Positions 1 to 8,718 of a stretch of 64,000 bases of DNA are shown here, piece by piece; positions within the stretch are counted from its first letter, which is position 1, and each line of letters opens with the position of its first letter. Position numbers and translations under genes: made by a program. The DNA lies in the NCBI GenBank assembly GCA_017557435.1, contig JAFYYR010000029.1, forward strand, positions 221,457-285,456, given 5' to 3'. Below the pieces are notes generated by a model. That model did no database searches, was not told the origin of the DNA, and saw only the letters and a program-made list of their open reading frames with translations. Origin of the DNA: Pseudobutyrivibrio sp. GTDB taxonomy: Bacteria; Bacillota; Clostridia; Lachnospirales; Lachnospiraceae.

Positions 1-2153
1 GTCAGGCTAAGAGACCAGAGCGCCCAGATCGTTCAGAACGCCCAGAGAGAAGCGAGCGTCCAGAGCGTCCAAACAGAGGCGATAATAGAAATGATAATAG
101 AAGCGACAATAGAGGTCAGCGTTCTGATAGACCTGCTAGAGATGATAGAAATGGCGCTTCTAGACCAGATAAGAGAAACGATAGAAATAATAATCGTCCA
201 TCACAGGCTCCAGCTGCTGATATGTCACCAGCTTCAAGTGGCAAGGGTGGTCGTCGTGATGACAAGAAAAAGAAAAATAATAACGATAGAGAGAACAACT
301 TAGGCGGCAAGAAGCAGGAGCGTTTCATCAATCTTGAGAAGAATGGTGGAAAGAAGAAAAAGAACAATGCTCCTAAGGCTCCAGAACGTGATATGAATGA
401 GGTTCTTACTATCACAATCCCTGATAGAATTACTATCAAGGATCTTGCAGACAAGATGAAGGTTCAGTCTTCTGCAGTTGTTAAGACTCTTTTCATGAAG
501 GGCAAGATGGTTACTGTTAACCAGGAAGTTGATTTCGAAGAGGCTTCTGAGATTGCTCTTGAGTTTAACTGCATCTGTGAAGAAGAGGAGAAAATCGATG
601 TTATCGCAGAGCTTCTTAAGGAAGAGGATGAGGATTCATCAAGCTTCCCATCACGTCCACCTGTTGTCTGCGTAATGGGTCACGTTGATCACGGTAAGAC
701 ATCACTTCTTGATGCTATTCGTGATACAAAGGTTACAGACCGTGAGGCTGGTGGTATCACACAGCACATCGGTGCATATACAGTATCTATTAATGGTCAG
801 GATATTACATTCCTTGATACTCCTGGTCATGAGGCATTTACAGCTATGCGTATGCGTGGTGCTAACTCTACAGATATCGCTATTCTTGTAGTAGCTGCTG
901 ATGACGGTGTTATGCCACAGACAGTAGAAGCTATCAACCATGCTAAGGCTGCTGGAATCGAAATTATCGTTGCAATTAATAAGATTGATAAGCCTAATGC
1001 TAATATTGATAGAGTTAAGCAGGAGCTTTCTGAGTACCAGCTTATCCCTGAGGATTGGGGCGGAAGCACAGTATTCTGTCCTGTATCAGCTCACACTAAA
1101 GAGGGTATCGATAACCTCCTTGAGATGATTCTTCTTACAGCAGAGGTACTTGAGCTTAAGGCTAATCCAAATCGTAAGGCTCGTGGTCTTGTTATCGAGG
1201 CTCAGCTTGATAAGGGACGCGGTGCTGTTGCTACAGTACTTGTTCAGAAGGGTACACTTCACGTAGGTGATCCTGTTGCCTGCGGTAGCTGCTACGGTAA
1301 GGTTAGAGCTATGCTTGATGATACAGGTGCTCGTGTTAAGAGTGCAGGCCCTTCAGTTCCTGTTGAGATCCTTGGTCTTTCTGAGGTTCCAAATGCAGGT
1401 GAAGTATTAATGTCATTTGATTCTGAGAAGGAAGCACATGCATTTGCAGATACATTCGTTGCAGAGCACAAGAACAAGCTTGTTGAGCAGACTAAGTCTA
1501 AGATGTCTCTTGATGCACTCTTTAGTGAGATTGAATCAGGAAATCTTAAGGAGCTTGATATTATCGTTAAGGCTGATGTTCAGGGTTCTGTTGAGGCTGT
1601 TAAGCAGTCACTTGAGAAACTTTCTAATGAAGAGGTTGTTGTTAAGACTATCCACGGTGGTGTTGGTACAATCAATGAGTCCGATGTAGTTCTTGCTTCA
1701 GCTTCAAATGCTATCATCATCGGTTTCAACGTTCGTGTTGATCCACAGGCTAAGATGACAGCAGATAGAGAAGGTGTTGACCTTCGACTTTACAAAGTAA
1801 TCTACGATGCAATCAATGATGTTGAGTCTGCTATGAAGGGTATGCTTGATCCAATCTTCGAGGAGAAGGTTATCGGTCATGCAGAGGTTCGTCAGATATT
1901 CAAGGCATCTGGTGTTGGTAACATCGCAGGTTCTTATGTTACTGATGGTTACTTCCAGAGAGATTGTATGGTTCGTGTTACTCGTGAAGGCGAGCTTATT
2001 CACGAAGGTAAGCTTGGTTCTCTTAAGAGATTCAAGGATGATGTCAAGGAAGTTAAGTCTAACTTCGAGTGTGGTCTCGTAATTGAAGATTTCAATGATG
2101 TTCAGGAGATGGATATTATCGAGGCTTACATTATGGTTGAGGTACCTAGATAA
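1..2153 (+). CDS. infB: Translation initiation factor IF-2 (5' end outside window)
   Basis: GTPase that delivers initiator tRNA to the 30S subunit. The reading frame is already open at base 3, so the start lies upstream of the window. The first ~80 visible residues form the Arg/Pro/Asp/Asn-rich low-complexity linker typical of IF-2. An IF2_N domain follows (around [17 protein letters not shown]), then the G domain with G1 GHVDHGKTS near visible residue 226, G3 DTPGHEAF and G4 NKID near residue 326, then domains II to IV ending in MVEVPR. An internal ATG at 222 lies inside the linker and is not the natural start, although shorter IF-2 isoforms exist in other bacteria. The stop overlaps the rbfA start by one base (TAATG), so the two are translationally coupled. 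Confidence 0.97.
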   Translation, partial: QAKRPERPDRSERPERSERPERPNRGDNRNDNRSDNRGQRSDRPARDDRNGASRPDKRNDRNNNRPSQAPAADMSPASSGKGGRRDDKKKKNNNDRENNLGGKKQERFINLEKNGGKKKKNNAPKAPERDMNEVLTITIPDRITIKDLADKMKVQSSAVVKTLFMKGKMVTVNQEVDFEEASEIALEFNCICEEEEKIDVIAELLKEEDEDSSSFPSRPPVVCVMGHVDHGKTSLLDAIRDTKVTDREAGGITQHIGAYTVSINGQDITFLDTPGHEAFTAMRMRGANSTDIAILVVAADDGVMPQTVEAINHAKAAGIEIIVAINKIDKPNANIDRVKQELSEYQLIPEDWGGSTVFCPVSAHTKEGIDNLLEMILLTAEVLELKANPNRKARGLVIEAQLDKGRGAVATVLVQKGTLHVGDPVACGSCYGKVRAMLDDTGARVKSAGPSVPVEILGLSEVPNAGEVLMSFDSEKEAHAFADTFVAEHKNKLVEQTKSKMSLDALFSEIESGNLKELDIIVKADVQGSVEAVKQSLEKLSNEEVVVKTIHGGVGTINESDVVLASASNAIIIGFNVRVDPQAKMTADREGVDLRLYKVIYDAINDVESAMKGMLDPIFEEKVIGHAEVRQIFKASGVGNIAGSYVTDGYFQRDCMVRVTREGELIHEGKLGSLKRFKDDVKEVKSNFECGLVIEDFNDVQEMDIIEAYIMVEVPR

Positions 2154-2524
2154 TGAGAAAGAATTCAGTTAAGAATATTCGCATAAACGAAGAGGTTATG
2201 CGTGAGCTTTCCAATATTATTCGTCTAGAGGTTAAGGATCCACGTATATCACCGGTTACATCGGTGGTATCTGTGGAGGTTGCCCCAGACCTTAAGACTT
2301 GCAAAGCTTATATTTCTGTTCTCGGTGATGATGAGGCTGTTAAGAAGACTATTGAGGGTCTTAAGAGTTCAGCTGGATTCATCAGAAGAGAGCTTGCTAG
2401 ACGAATCAATCTTAGAAATACACCTGAGATTACATTCGTAAGCGACCAGTCAATTGCTTATGCTGCTAAGATGAGCAAGCTTATTGACGAGGTTAACGCA
2501 CCACTTCATAAGGATGAAGAATAG
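2153..2524 (+). CDS. rbfA: 30S ribosome-binding factor RbfA
   Basis: Small KH-fold protein that binds the 30S subunit during 16S rRNA 5'-end maturation and cold adaptation. It is 123 residues, normal for the family. The N-terminal basic helix, the segment VKDPRISPVTSVVSVEVAPD and the C-terminal NTPEITFVSDQSIAYAAK region match RbfA. It starts at the ATG sharing one base with the infB stop, the usual infB-rbfA arrangement, so reinitiation rather than a separate ribosome-binding site probably drives it. The next gene follows after 46 bases. Confidence 0.95.
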   Translation: MRKNSVKNIRINEEVMRELSNIIRLEVKDPRISPVTSVVSVEVAPDLKTCKAYISVLGDDEAVKKTIEGLKSSAGFIRRELARRINLRNTPEITFVSDQSIAYAAKMSKLIDEVNAPLHKDEE

Positions 2525-2570
2525 ATTTTAGCTTTATCTATTTAATAATTGGTGAAATAAGGAGAAGACA

Positions 2571-3548
2571 ATGATAGACAATTTTAATGAACTTATCTCT
2601 AATTCTAAGACAATTGCCATTTCTGGTCATATACGTCCAGACGGCGATTGTGTTGGCTCATGTATGGCTGTATACAATTACATTGCCACATATTTTCCAG
2701 AGGTAGATGTTCATGTCTATCTTGATCCTATCCCTAATATTTTTAAATTTCTTAAGAACACAGATAAGATCGAAGACATTCATACACTTTCAGAGGATAC
2801 AGTCTTTGACTTATATATTGCACTTGATTGTAGTGAGGGTTCTAGACTTGGTGATGCATGCGCCTTTTTTGAAAAGGCAACTCACACAGTTTGCATTGAC
2901 CATCATATGACTAATGGTGGATTTGCTGAGTTTAGTTATATTATTCCTGATGATAGCTCTACTTGTGAGCTTGTCTACAATCAGTTTGGCAAAGATAAAA
3001 TTACTAAGGATATTGCAGAATGCCTTTACCTTGGAATTATCCATGATACAGGTGTTTTCCAGTATTCATGCACAACAGAGGCTACAATGGCAGCTGCTGG
3101 CTTTTTAATGACTAAGGGAATCGATTATCCAAAGATTTGTACTGACACATATTATGCCAAGACTATGATTCAAAATAAGATGCTTGGTACAGCTCTTTTA
3201 AACTGCAAGACATTTGATGATGGCAAAATTATCGCTGCTGTTATTACTGCAGAGGATATGGCAGAATATGGGGCTCAGAGCAAGCATTTAGAGGGCATTG
3301 TTCAACAGCTTAGAGATACAACTGGTGTTGAGGTTGCTGTATTCCTATACGAGTTAGAGGACGGAGATTTCAAGGGTAGCACTAGAGCTACAGGAGATGT
3401 GGACCTTACAGTTATTACCGGTAAATACGGTGGCGGTGGTCACAAAAAAGCAGCTGGATTTTCTGTAAATACAAAAGAACCATGGACTATTATCGCTGAG
3501 ATAGTAGAGATGATTGAAGAACAGTTTAAACAGTTAGGAATCAATTAA
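2571..3548 (+). CDS. nrnA: DHH/DHHA1 nano-RNase and pAp phosphatase NrnA
   Basis: Bifunctional phosphoesterase that degrades 2- to 5-mer RNAs and dephosphorylates pAp. It is 325 residues. The N-terminal DHH domain has GHIRPDGDCVGS (DxD metal site), LDCSEGSRLGD and the name-giving IDHH near residue 113. The C-terminal DHHA1 domain carries the glycine-rich GGGGHKKAAGF substrate-binding motif. A good ribosome-binding site (AAGGAGAA) lies 7 bases before the ATG. The position between rbfA and truB is the standard Firmicutes order. Its stop overlaps the truB start by one base. Confidence 0.95.
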   Translation: MIDNFNELISNSKTIAISGHIRPDGDCVGSCMAVYNYIATYFPEVDVHVYLDPIPNIFKFLKNTDKIEDIHTLSEDTVFDLYIALDCSEGSRLGDACAFFEKATHTVCIDHHMTNGGFAEFSYIIPDDSSTCELVYNQFGKDKITKDIAECLYLGIIHDTGVFQYSCTTEATMAAAGFLMTKGIDYPKICTDTYYAKTMIQNKMLGTALLNCKTFDDGKIIAAVITAEDMAEYGAQSKHLEGIVQQLRDTTGVEVAVFLYELEDGDFKGSTRATGDVDLTVITGKYGGGGHKKAAGFSVNTKEPWTIIAEIVEMIEEQFKQLGIN

Positions 3549-4453
3549 TGAATAGCGGCATTATTAATGTCTACAAGGAAGCTGGTTTTACATCATTTGA
3601 TGTAGTTGCCAAGCTACGTGGAATTTTAAAGATAAAGAAAATTGGGCACACTGGTACTTTAGATCCTGATGCTACCGGTGTGCTTCCTGTATGTGTCGGT
3701 AAGGCAACTAAGCTTTGTGATATGCTTACTGACAAGGATAAGGTATATGAGTGCGTAATGCTACTTGGTACTGAGACTGACACATATGATATGAGCGGTA
3801 GGATTTTATCTCGTAAATCTGTTACCGCCACAGAATCACAGGTGACAGAGGCTATTAATAGCTTCGTAGGTGACATAATGCAGGTTCCTCCTATGTATTC
3901 TGCTCTCAAAGTTAATGGCAAGAAGCTTTATGAGCTTGCTAGAGAGGGAAAGGAGGTTGAGCGTAAGGCTAGACCTGTTACAATTTTTAGTATTGATATT
4001 TTAGAGATGAATTTGCCAGAGGTGGCTATCAGGATTCACTGCAGCAAGGGCACATACATCAGGTCTCTTTGCCATGATATAGGTGAGAAGCTTGGCTGTG
4101 GCTGTGCTATGAAATCTCTTGTTAGAACTAGAGTTAGTCAATTTGATATTTCAGATGCTAAGACACTAGATGAGATAGAGCGAATCGTCAAAAATGGCAA
4201 TATAGATGGTATAATGATGCCAATTGCACAGGCTTTTGAGGGGATGGGGACAGTTTTTGTTATCCCTACTGAGGAAGCTATATTACATGCAGTTAATGGG
4301 GCACCTATACCTGAGACCAATGTATTCGCTGAGGCTATCAGTTCTTTTGAAGAGGGAGATAATTATAGGATTTTCCTTCCTGATAATAGATTCATCGGCG
4401 TCTACAGATATCAAGAATCTCAATTTGTTTTGGAGAAAATGTTTTTAGAGTAA
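3548..4453 (+). CDS. truB: tRNA pseudouridine(55) synthase TruB
   Basis: Isomerises U55 of the tRNA T-loop to pseudouridine. It is 301 residues. The N-terminal motif GxxxFDVVAKLRGI is followed by GHTGTLDPDATGVLPVC, whose Asp in TLDPDA is the catalytic residue. The central YSALKVNGKKLYELAR motif and a short C-terminal PUA-like region are present. It overlaps nrnA by one base and is followed 2 bases later by ribF, so nrnA-truB-ribF are one translational unit. Confidence 0.96.
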   Translation: MNSGIINVYKEAGFTSFDVVAKLRGILKIKKIGHTGTLDPDATGVLPVCVGKATKLCDMLTDKDKVYECVMLLGTETDTYDMSGRILSRKSVTATESQVTEAINSFVGDIMQVPPMYSALKVNGKKLYELAREGKEVERKARPVTIFSIDILEMNLPEVAIRIHCSKGTYIRSLCHDIGEKLGCGCAMKSLVRTRVSQFDISDAKTLDEIERIVKNGNIDGIMMPIAQAFEGMGTVFVIPTEEAILHAVNGAPIPETNVFAEAISSFEEGDNYRIFLPDNRFIGVYRYQESQFVLEKMFLE

Positions 4454-4455
4454 TT

Positions 4456-5376
4456 ATGGAATATATACATTCTTTATTTAATACTACAATTAAAGAACCT
4501 ACTGCAATTACAGTGGGCAAGTTCGATGGTATTCACAAGGGACATCACCTTTTGACTTCAGATATTATTTCAAAAGAGTCTTCTGGTCTTAAGTCTTGCA
4601 TGATTACCTTCACTAATTCTCCTAGAATTGCTTTGACAGATGATAAGTCACCTACACTTATCACTAATAAAGAGCGCGTTTTTATGCTTGATAACAATGG
4701 ACTTGATTATCTGATTGAGTGCCCATTTGACAAGCAGCTTATGGAGACCGATGCTAGGAGTTTTATTGCTTATCTTGTTAATAATCTCAATATGAAATAT
4801 ATGGTTGCCGGCTCAGATTTTACATTTGGATATAAGGGCGCTGGCAATGTAGAAATGCTTAGGGAGCTTTCTAAAGAGATGGGATTTGAGCTTAGAATTA
4901 TAGATAAAATCAAGCTTAATGACAGGGATATAAGCAGTACTTATATTAGAGAAGAGCTTAAACTTGGACATATTGATACAGTTAACGAGATGCTTGGATA
5001 CGAGTATTTCGTATGGGGAGAAGTAGTTCACGGTGCACACTTAGGACATACAATTGGTATTCCAACTATCAATATTATGCCTGAGGCATCAAAACTTGTG
5101 CCAAAATTTGGAGTTTATGTTACTACAATAGATTTTGATGGTAGAATATATCATGGTGTGACTAATGTAGGCACCAAGCCATCTGTTTCAGATGAGAATA
5201 TTGTTGGTATAGAGACACATATTTTGGATTACAACGGGGATTTATACGGTAAATTTGTCAGGGTGACATTTGTTTCATTCCTTAGACCTGAGATGAAGTT
5301 TAATTCAATCGATGAACTTAAGGCTCAGATGAGTAGGGATAAGGTAACAGCCAAGGATTTCTTTAACAAAAGATAG
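4456..5376 (+). CDS. ribF: Bifunctional riboflavin kinase / FAD synthetase
   Basis: Makes FMN from riboflavin and then FAD. It is 306 residues. The N-terminal nucleotidyltransferase half has GKFDGIHKGHHLL (HxGH-type site) near residue 22 and the SSTYIRE segment near residue 160. The C-terminal flavokinase domain begins near residue 180 with GHTIGIPTINI, containing the PTxN metal/ATP motif. It starts 2 bases after the truB stop. No riboflavin riboswitch precedes it, so it is presumably expressed with the upstream operon. No clear terminator follows before the next promoter. Confidence 0.95.
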   Translation: MEYIHSLFNTTIKEPTAITVGKFDGIHKGHHLLTSDIISKESSGLKSCMITFTNSPRIALTDDKSPTLITNKERVFMLDNNGLDYLIECPFDKQLMETDARSFIAYLVNNLNMKYMVAGSDFTFGYKGAGNVEMLRELSKEMGFELRIIDKIKLNDRDISSTYIREELKLGHIDTVNEMLGYEYFVWGEVVHGAHLGHTIGIPTINIMPEASKLVPKFGVYVTTIDFDGRIYHGVTNVGTKPSVSDENIVGIETHILDYNGDLYGKFVRVTFVSFLRPEMKFNSIDELKAQMSRDKVTAKDFFNKR

Positions 5377-5393
5377 TAAAAAAATCAGGCAAA

Positions 5394-5422
5394 TGTTACG
5401 CAAATGTTACGGTTATTGTTAC
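5394..5422 (+). promoter_or_regulatory. WalR-like direct repeats upstream of the cell-wall hydrolase promoter
   Basis: Seen directly: TGTTAC at 5394-5399, again at 5405-5410 with exactly 5 bases between, and a third at 5417-5422 after 6 bases. The first pair lies in an 11-bp tandem repeat CAAATGTTACG. The pair fits the WalR (YycF) consensus TGTWAH-N5-TGTWAH known from Bacillus and Staphylococcus, whose regulon includes cell-wall hydrolases. The repeats end 6 bases before the -35 box of the NlpC/P60 gene, a position suited to activation. Assigning a WalR orthologue is inference, since none is in the window. Confidence 0.65.
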
Positions 5423-5428
5423 AAAACA

Positions 5429-5457
5429 TTGACAAATATCGAATGAGTTGATATAAT
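5429..5457 (+). promoter_or_regulatory. Sigma-70-type promoter of the NlpC/P60 gene
   Basis: Perfect TTGACA at 5429-5434 and TATAAT at 5452-5457 with a 17-base spacer. A GGAGG ribosome-binding site and the ATG at 5499 follow. It sits directly downstream of the TGTTAC repeats. Confidence 0.85.
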
Positions 5458-5498
5458 AACTTAGTTGCGTTTATTAGTATTTTTGATTTGGAGGTTTT

Positions 5499-6572
5499 AT
5501 GAAAAAACGCATTATTTCAGCTTTTTCTATTGTTTGCGCGTTGGCACTTATCATCGATCATAGTATCGATTCTAAAAATAAAATAATTGATAATTCTGCA
5601 GATGGTGATTATACAGCTACAGCTGGTGTTATTACAGCAGCAGCTTTTGATGAAGATGCTCTTGCATCTATTTCTGTGACAGATTCACAGGCTATTGCTA
5701 CTGCAAAGTCACTTGGTGATATTTATGGATACGATAATATCGGTATCTGTAATGTTTCAGAGGGTAACCTTAACATCCGTGAGAGTGCTTCTACAGATGG
5801 TAAGCTTGTTGGTAAGTTCCCAGCTAATGCAGCCTGCGAGATTCTTAAGACTGAGGGTGAGTGGAGCTACATTAAGTCTGGCGAGGTAGAGGGTTACGTT
5901 CTCTCTGAGTATCTTATTACTGGTGATGATGCATGGGATAAGGCATTAGAGCTTGCAGAGTATGTTGCTACATCTAAAACAGGTGGTCTTAGAGTTAGAG
6001 TTGAGCCTAATACAGATTGTGAGATTATTTACCAGCTTGCAGACGGAGAGGAAGTTCCTATCCTTAACAATACTCAGGATGAGGACTGGATTGAGGTCGA
6101 TGTAGATGGTGATTCAGGTTATGTATCTGCAGAATATGTAGATGTTGATTTATCACTTACTACAGCTATGACACTTACAGAGGCTCGCTATGGTGCAGGT
6201 ATTTCTGATGTTCGTATGGCAGCTTGTGACTATGCTCTTCAGTTCGTTGGTAACCGCTATGTATGGGGCGGTACATCACTTACTAATGGTGTTGACTGCT
6301 CAGGATTTACAATGCAGGTTATGGCTCAGTACGGTGTTAGACTTTCTCATTCTTCTAGAGCTCAGGCTAATGAAGGTACTACAATTTCTACATCAGAGCT
6401 TAAGCCAGGCGATTTGATTTTCTATGGTAGAGGTGGTGGTTCTATTAATCACGTAGCTATCTATATTGGTGGAGGTCAGATTGTTCATGCATCTAACAAG
6501 CGTGACGGTATCAAGATTTCTAATTACATGTACCGTACACCAGTTAAGTGTGTAAGAGTTTTATATGACTAA
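5499..6572 (+). CDS. Exported SH3-domain NlpC/P60 peptidoglycan endopeptidase
   Basis: Predicted cell-wall hydrolase cleaving peptide stems. It is 357 residues. The N-terminus has a basic signal peptide or anchor (KKRIISAFSIVCALALII). Two bacterial SH3 domains follow, about residues 82-140 (NIRESAS..GKLVGK..ILK) and 152-215 (GLRVRVEP). The C-terminal NlpC/P60 domain has the catalytic Cys in GVDCSGF (near 268), His in INHVAIYIGGG (near 322) and a second polar His in IVHASN. It is a single-gene unit with its own strong promoter, upstream TGTTAC repeats and a downstream terminator, which fits independent control by a wall-homeostasis regulator. The exact bond cleaved cannot be read from sequence. 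Confidence 0.92.
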   Translation: MKKRIISAFSIVCALALIIDHSIDSKNKIIDNSADGDYTATAGVITAAAFDEDALASISVTDSQAIATAKSLGDIYGYDNIGICNVSEGNLNIRESASTDGKLVGKFPANAACEILKTEGEWSYIKSGEVEGYVLSEYLITGDDAWDKALELAEYVATSKTGGLRVRVEPNTDCEIIYQLADGEEVPILNNTQDEDWIEVDVDGDSGYVSAEYVDVDLSLTTAMTLTEARYGAGISDVRMAACDYALQFVGNRYVWGGTSLTNGVDCSGFTMQVMAQYGVRLSHSSRAQANEGTTISTSELKPGDLIFYGRGGGSINHVAIYIGGGQIVHASNKRDGIKISNYMYRTPVKCVRVLYD

Positions 6573-6616
6573 ATGCGAGCCTGGATGGTGAGTATTCCAT
6601 TATTAAATTAGATGTT

Positions 6617-6653
6617 AAAGGCTAGAAAACGTATGTTATCTAGCCTTTTATTA
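6617..6653 (+). terminator. Intrinsic terminator after the NlpC/P60 gene
   Basis: Ten-bp perfect stem AAAGGCTAGA (6617-6626) / TCTAGCCTTT (6639-6648) with a 12-base loop and a T-rich tail TTTTATTATT. Confidence 0.8.
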
Positions 6654-6676
6654 TTGGTTATGATATAATTTTCATC

Positions 6677-6688
6677 GTGGCATGCCAC
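6677..6688. promoter_or_regulatory. Perfect 12-bp palindrome near the transcription start of the SEC-C gene
   Basis: GTGGCATGCCAC is a perfect palindrome that begins 8 bases after a TATAAT (6664-6669) and lies ahead of the ribosome-binding site of the gene at 6723. The matching -35 is weak. The place and symmetry fit a repressor operator at +1, but no regulator can be named and a chance palindrome is possible. Confidence 0.35.
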
Positions 6689-6722
6689 ATAATTTTGATT
6701 ATTTATTGGAGAGGAATTTAAA

Positions 6723-7232
6723 ATGAGTTTATTAGAACAATGGCAGAAAATTGCCTACAACCAGAATCAGTCACAGGCTGATTTACAGAGATTTTGGCAG
6801 AATTACTTCTTGCTTGAAAAGGGAGTTTACGAGCAGCTTTTAGATGACCCTGATACAGAGGTTAAGGGCACAGTTAAGGAGCTAGCTGATAAATATAAAT
6901 TAGACATTATGCCAATGGTTGGTTTCCTTGATGGTATTAATGATTCACTTGTAACACCTAATCCTATCGAGACTATGGAAGAGGATACAGTAGTATCTCT
7001 TAAGTTTGACAAGGAAAAGCTTTACAAGAACATGATTGATGCTAAGGCAGATTGGTTATACGGACTTCCACAGTGGGAGGAGATCTTCGATGAGGAGCAG
7101 TTAAAGGCCCTTACAAAGGAAGCTAAGAATATGCACACTATCGTACGTACTGAGAAAAAGGTAGGACGTAATGATCCATGCCCATGTGGTTCTGGTAAGA
7201 AGTATAAGCACTGCTGCATGAACAAAAAATAA
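6723..7232 (+). CDS. SEC-C motif protein
   Basis: Cytoplasmic protein of 169 residues. The C-terminus is a complete SEC-C zinc motif, [15 protein letters not shown], as in the SecA tail and YecA proteins, where it binds zinc and contacts SecB or the ribosome. The first ~140 residues are a mostly helical, acidic domain ([20 protein letters not shown] at the N-terminus) seen in Clostridia SEC-C proteins of unknown role. The ribosome-binding site GGAGAGG precedes the ATG. It is monocistronic, between two terminators. Function is unknown beyond metal binding. Confidence 0.85.
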   Translation: MSLLEQWQKIAYNQNQSQADLQRFWQNYFLLEKGVYEQLLDDPDTEVKGTVKELADKYKLDIMPMVGFLDGINDSLVTPNPIETMEEDTVVSLKFDKEKLYKNMIDAKADWLYGLPQWEEIFDEEQLKALTKEAKNMHTIVRTEKKVGRNDPCPCGSGKKYKHCCMNKK

Positions 7233-7250
7233 TTGTATATTTCATGTTTA

Positions 7251-7275
7251 ACGCACCCTGGTGGGTGCGTTTTTT
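7251..7275 (+). terminator. Intrinsic terminator after the SEC-C gene
   Basis: Stem ACGCACCC (7251-7258) / GGGTGCGT (7263-7270), loop TGGT, then a run of T. A near-copy follows the next gene at 8551. Confidence 0.92.
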
Positions 7276-7290
7276 GTACTTATAATAACA

Positions 7291-7324
7291 TTGACAAGGT
7301 TGTACATAAGTACTAAAATACTAC
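7291..7324 (+). promoter_or_regulatory. Promoter with palindrome-embedded -10 (copy 1)
   Basis: TTGACA at 7291-7296 and TAAAAT at 7314-7319, 17-base spacer. The -10 lies inside AGTACTAAAATACT, a 6+6 inverted repeat with one mismatch, followed by AC. The same arrangement recurs at 8587 and 23984 (shared consensus RGTAYTANAATACTAC), suggesting a common regulator that would block the -10 when bound. Confidence 0.7.
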
Positions 7325-7422
7325 TATACTACTATACCAATAAACTATAAATTGAGGTATGATATTTTTGCAAGCCTCTGATGGGTAGATTTGTAGATTA
7401 AATATAGAGAGGGAATAAGATT

Positions 7423-8499
7423 ATGAAAATTAAAAAGATATTTGTGCTTTTGGCTTGTTCGATGATGGGGCTTTATTTGTGTTCGTGTGGGAAAAATATA
7501 ACAGAAGAGAAAGACGAGGCAATAGATGAAGCCACCGAAATCTCTGTAGAGGAAGAGGTGGTAGATGCAGATGAGGATTCCTCGGAGGAAGAGGATACTG
7601 TAAATTACATAGATGATGTGGTTAATGCTGATTTAAATGCAAATGACTATACGCATGTAGTCTCTGCGACAAATGAAATTAATGATGATTTTACGCTAGT
7701 AAGTTTTGTAGTGGATTTAGATAATGACGGGGCAGAAGAGGCATTTGTTTTAGAAGCTTATTGGGATGAGAATAACAATACTGCGCTAACGGAAGATTCC
7801 ACATTTGATACTACAAGAATATGGTTTGTAGATGAAAAAGGAGATGGAACAGAGCTTCATGATTTTGCAGAGGATGGACCAGTTAGTATTCATGAAACAC
7901 TTCAGCTTATAACTATAGGGGATAATAGTTATGTTTTTGTTTCTGCATATGGTCAGATGGCTGCATACGACCAGACAGTTATATACACAGAAAAATACAA
8001 TGCAATTACTAATGCAACTGACTTACCTTGTTATGGTTCTAAATATTTTGTTGATGGTGATGTGGTCTGGTATAAGGAAATGTATGGCATGCAGATTGAT
8101 AGAGAGGATGATTTGCCATTAATAGATTCAGGTCTTACAATGGGACATTGCTTTATTCCTTATCATTTATATTTGGATGATTCCGATAATACTTTTAAAT
8201 TATATGGAGCCAAGGAGATATCCCTAGAGGAGGCAGAAGAAATTACTGGTCTTGATTTTTCGGATATCCTCTCTGATGCTACAGAATATGAATTTATACT
8301 ACGTGATAACAATGAACTGGATGTAAATATAGCTACTGCTTGTGAGCCTTCATTTAATGATGATGGTGAATCCTATGAATTTATATGTTATTCATACTTT
8401 TTACAGGATAATGGCCAGTGGGAATCTGATGATTATATAGAAGGATATTACCTTATTGATCCAGTTGAATTTACAAATGTGTGGGGTTTTTTACAATAA
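7423..8499 (+). CDS. Acidic lipoprotein with DxDxDG loop
   Basis: Surface lipoprotein of unknown function, 358 residues. A type II signal peptide with lipobox LCSC gives a lipidated Cys near residue 22. A 45-residue Glu/Asp-rich linker follows, then a domain containing VVDLDNDGAEEAFVLEAYW, an Asp-rich calcium-binding-type loop like those in VCBS/FG-GAP modules. The loop is shared with the proteins at 8719, 14292 and 15520. It is a separate transcript between two near-identical terminators. No enzyme motif was recognised; ligand binding or envelope scaffolding is possible but unproven. Confidence 0.85.
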   Translation: MKIKKIFVLLACSMMGLYLCSCGKNITEEKDEAIDEATEISVEEEVVDADEDSSEEEDTVNYIDDVVNADLNANDYTHVVSATNEINDDFTLVSFVVDLDNDGAEEAFVLEAYWDENNNTALTEDSTFDTTRIWFVDEKGDGTELHDFAEDGPVSIHETLQLITIGDNSYVFVSAYGQMAAYDQTVIYTEKYNAITNATDLPCYGSKYFVDGDVVWYKEMYGMQIDREDDLPLIDSGLTMGHCFIPYHLYLDDSDNTFKLYGAKEISLEEAEEITGLDFSDILSDATEYEFILRDNNELDVNIATACEPSFNDDGESYEFICYSYFLQDNGQWESDDYIEGYYLIDPVEFTNVWGFLQ

Positions 8500-8550
8500 T
8501 AAAAGTAAATTTTTTTAATGCTTATGCTTGATTTTTGAGGACTATTTTAA

Positions 8551-8576
8551 GCGCACCCTGATGGGTGCGTTTTTTT
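8551..8576 (+). terminator. Intrinsic terminator after lipoprotein gene 7423
   Basis: Stem CGCACCC / GGGTGCG with loop TGAT, then seven T. Nearly identical in sequence to the terminator at 7251, as part of a duplicated intergenic segment. Confidence 0.92.
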
Positions 8577-8586
8577 GTTTTTATTA

Positions 8587-8620
8587 TTGATTTATAATGT
8601 AAAAAGTATTACAATACTAC
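8587..8620 (+). promoter_or_regulatory. Promoter with palindrome-embedded -10 (copy 2)
   Basis: TTGATT at 8587-8592 and TACAAT at 8610-8615 with a 17-base spacer. The -10 is inside a perfect 6+6 inverted repeat AGTATTACAATACT (8605-8618), followed by ACC. This is the best of the three copies in the window. Confidence 0.65.
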
Positions 8621-8718
8621 CTAGAATAAATTTATATATTAGGGGATATATAGAATTAAATTAATGTAATAGATATTTAGTTTTGGGAATTATTCACTTT
8701 TAAGTAGGGAGGATACTT

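Noticed and set aside
222-2153. A 643-residue IF-2 beginning at the ATG at 222
   Set aside because: The frame is open to the window edge and encodes the typical IF-2 linker, so the gene begins outside the window.
4400-4460. Possible FMN riboswitch before ribF
   Set aside because: The truB and ribF genes are 2 bases apart and no riboswitch core is present.
7301-7345. Repeats of ACTACTATACTACTATAC as a possible repeat array
   Set aside because: Only two short units next to the promoter; not a CRISPR or satellite, and probably AT-rich leader sequence.
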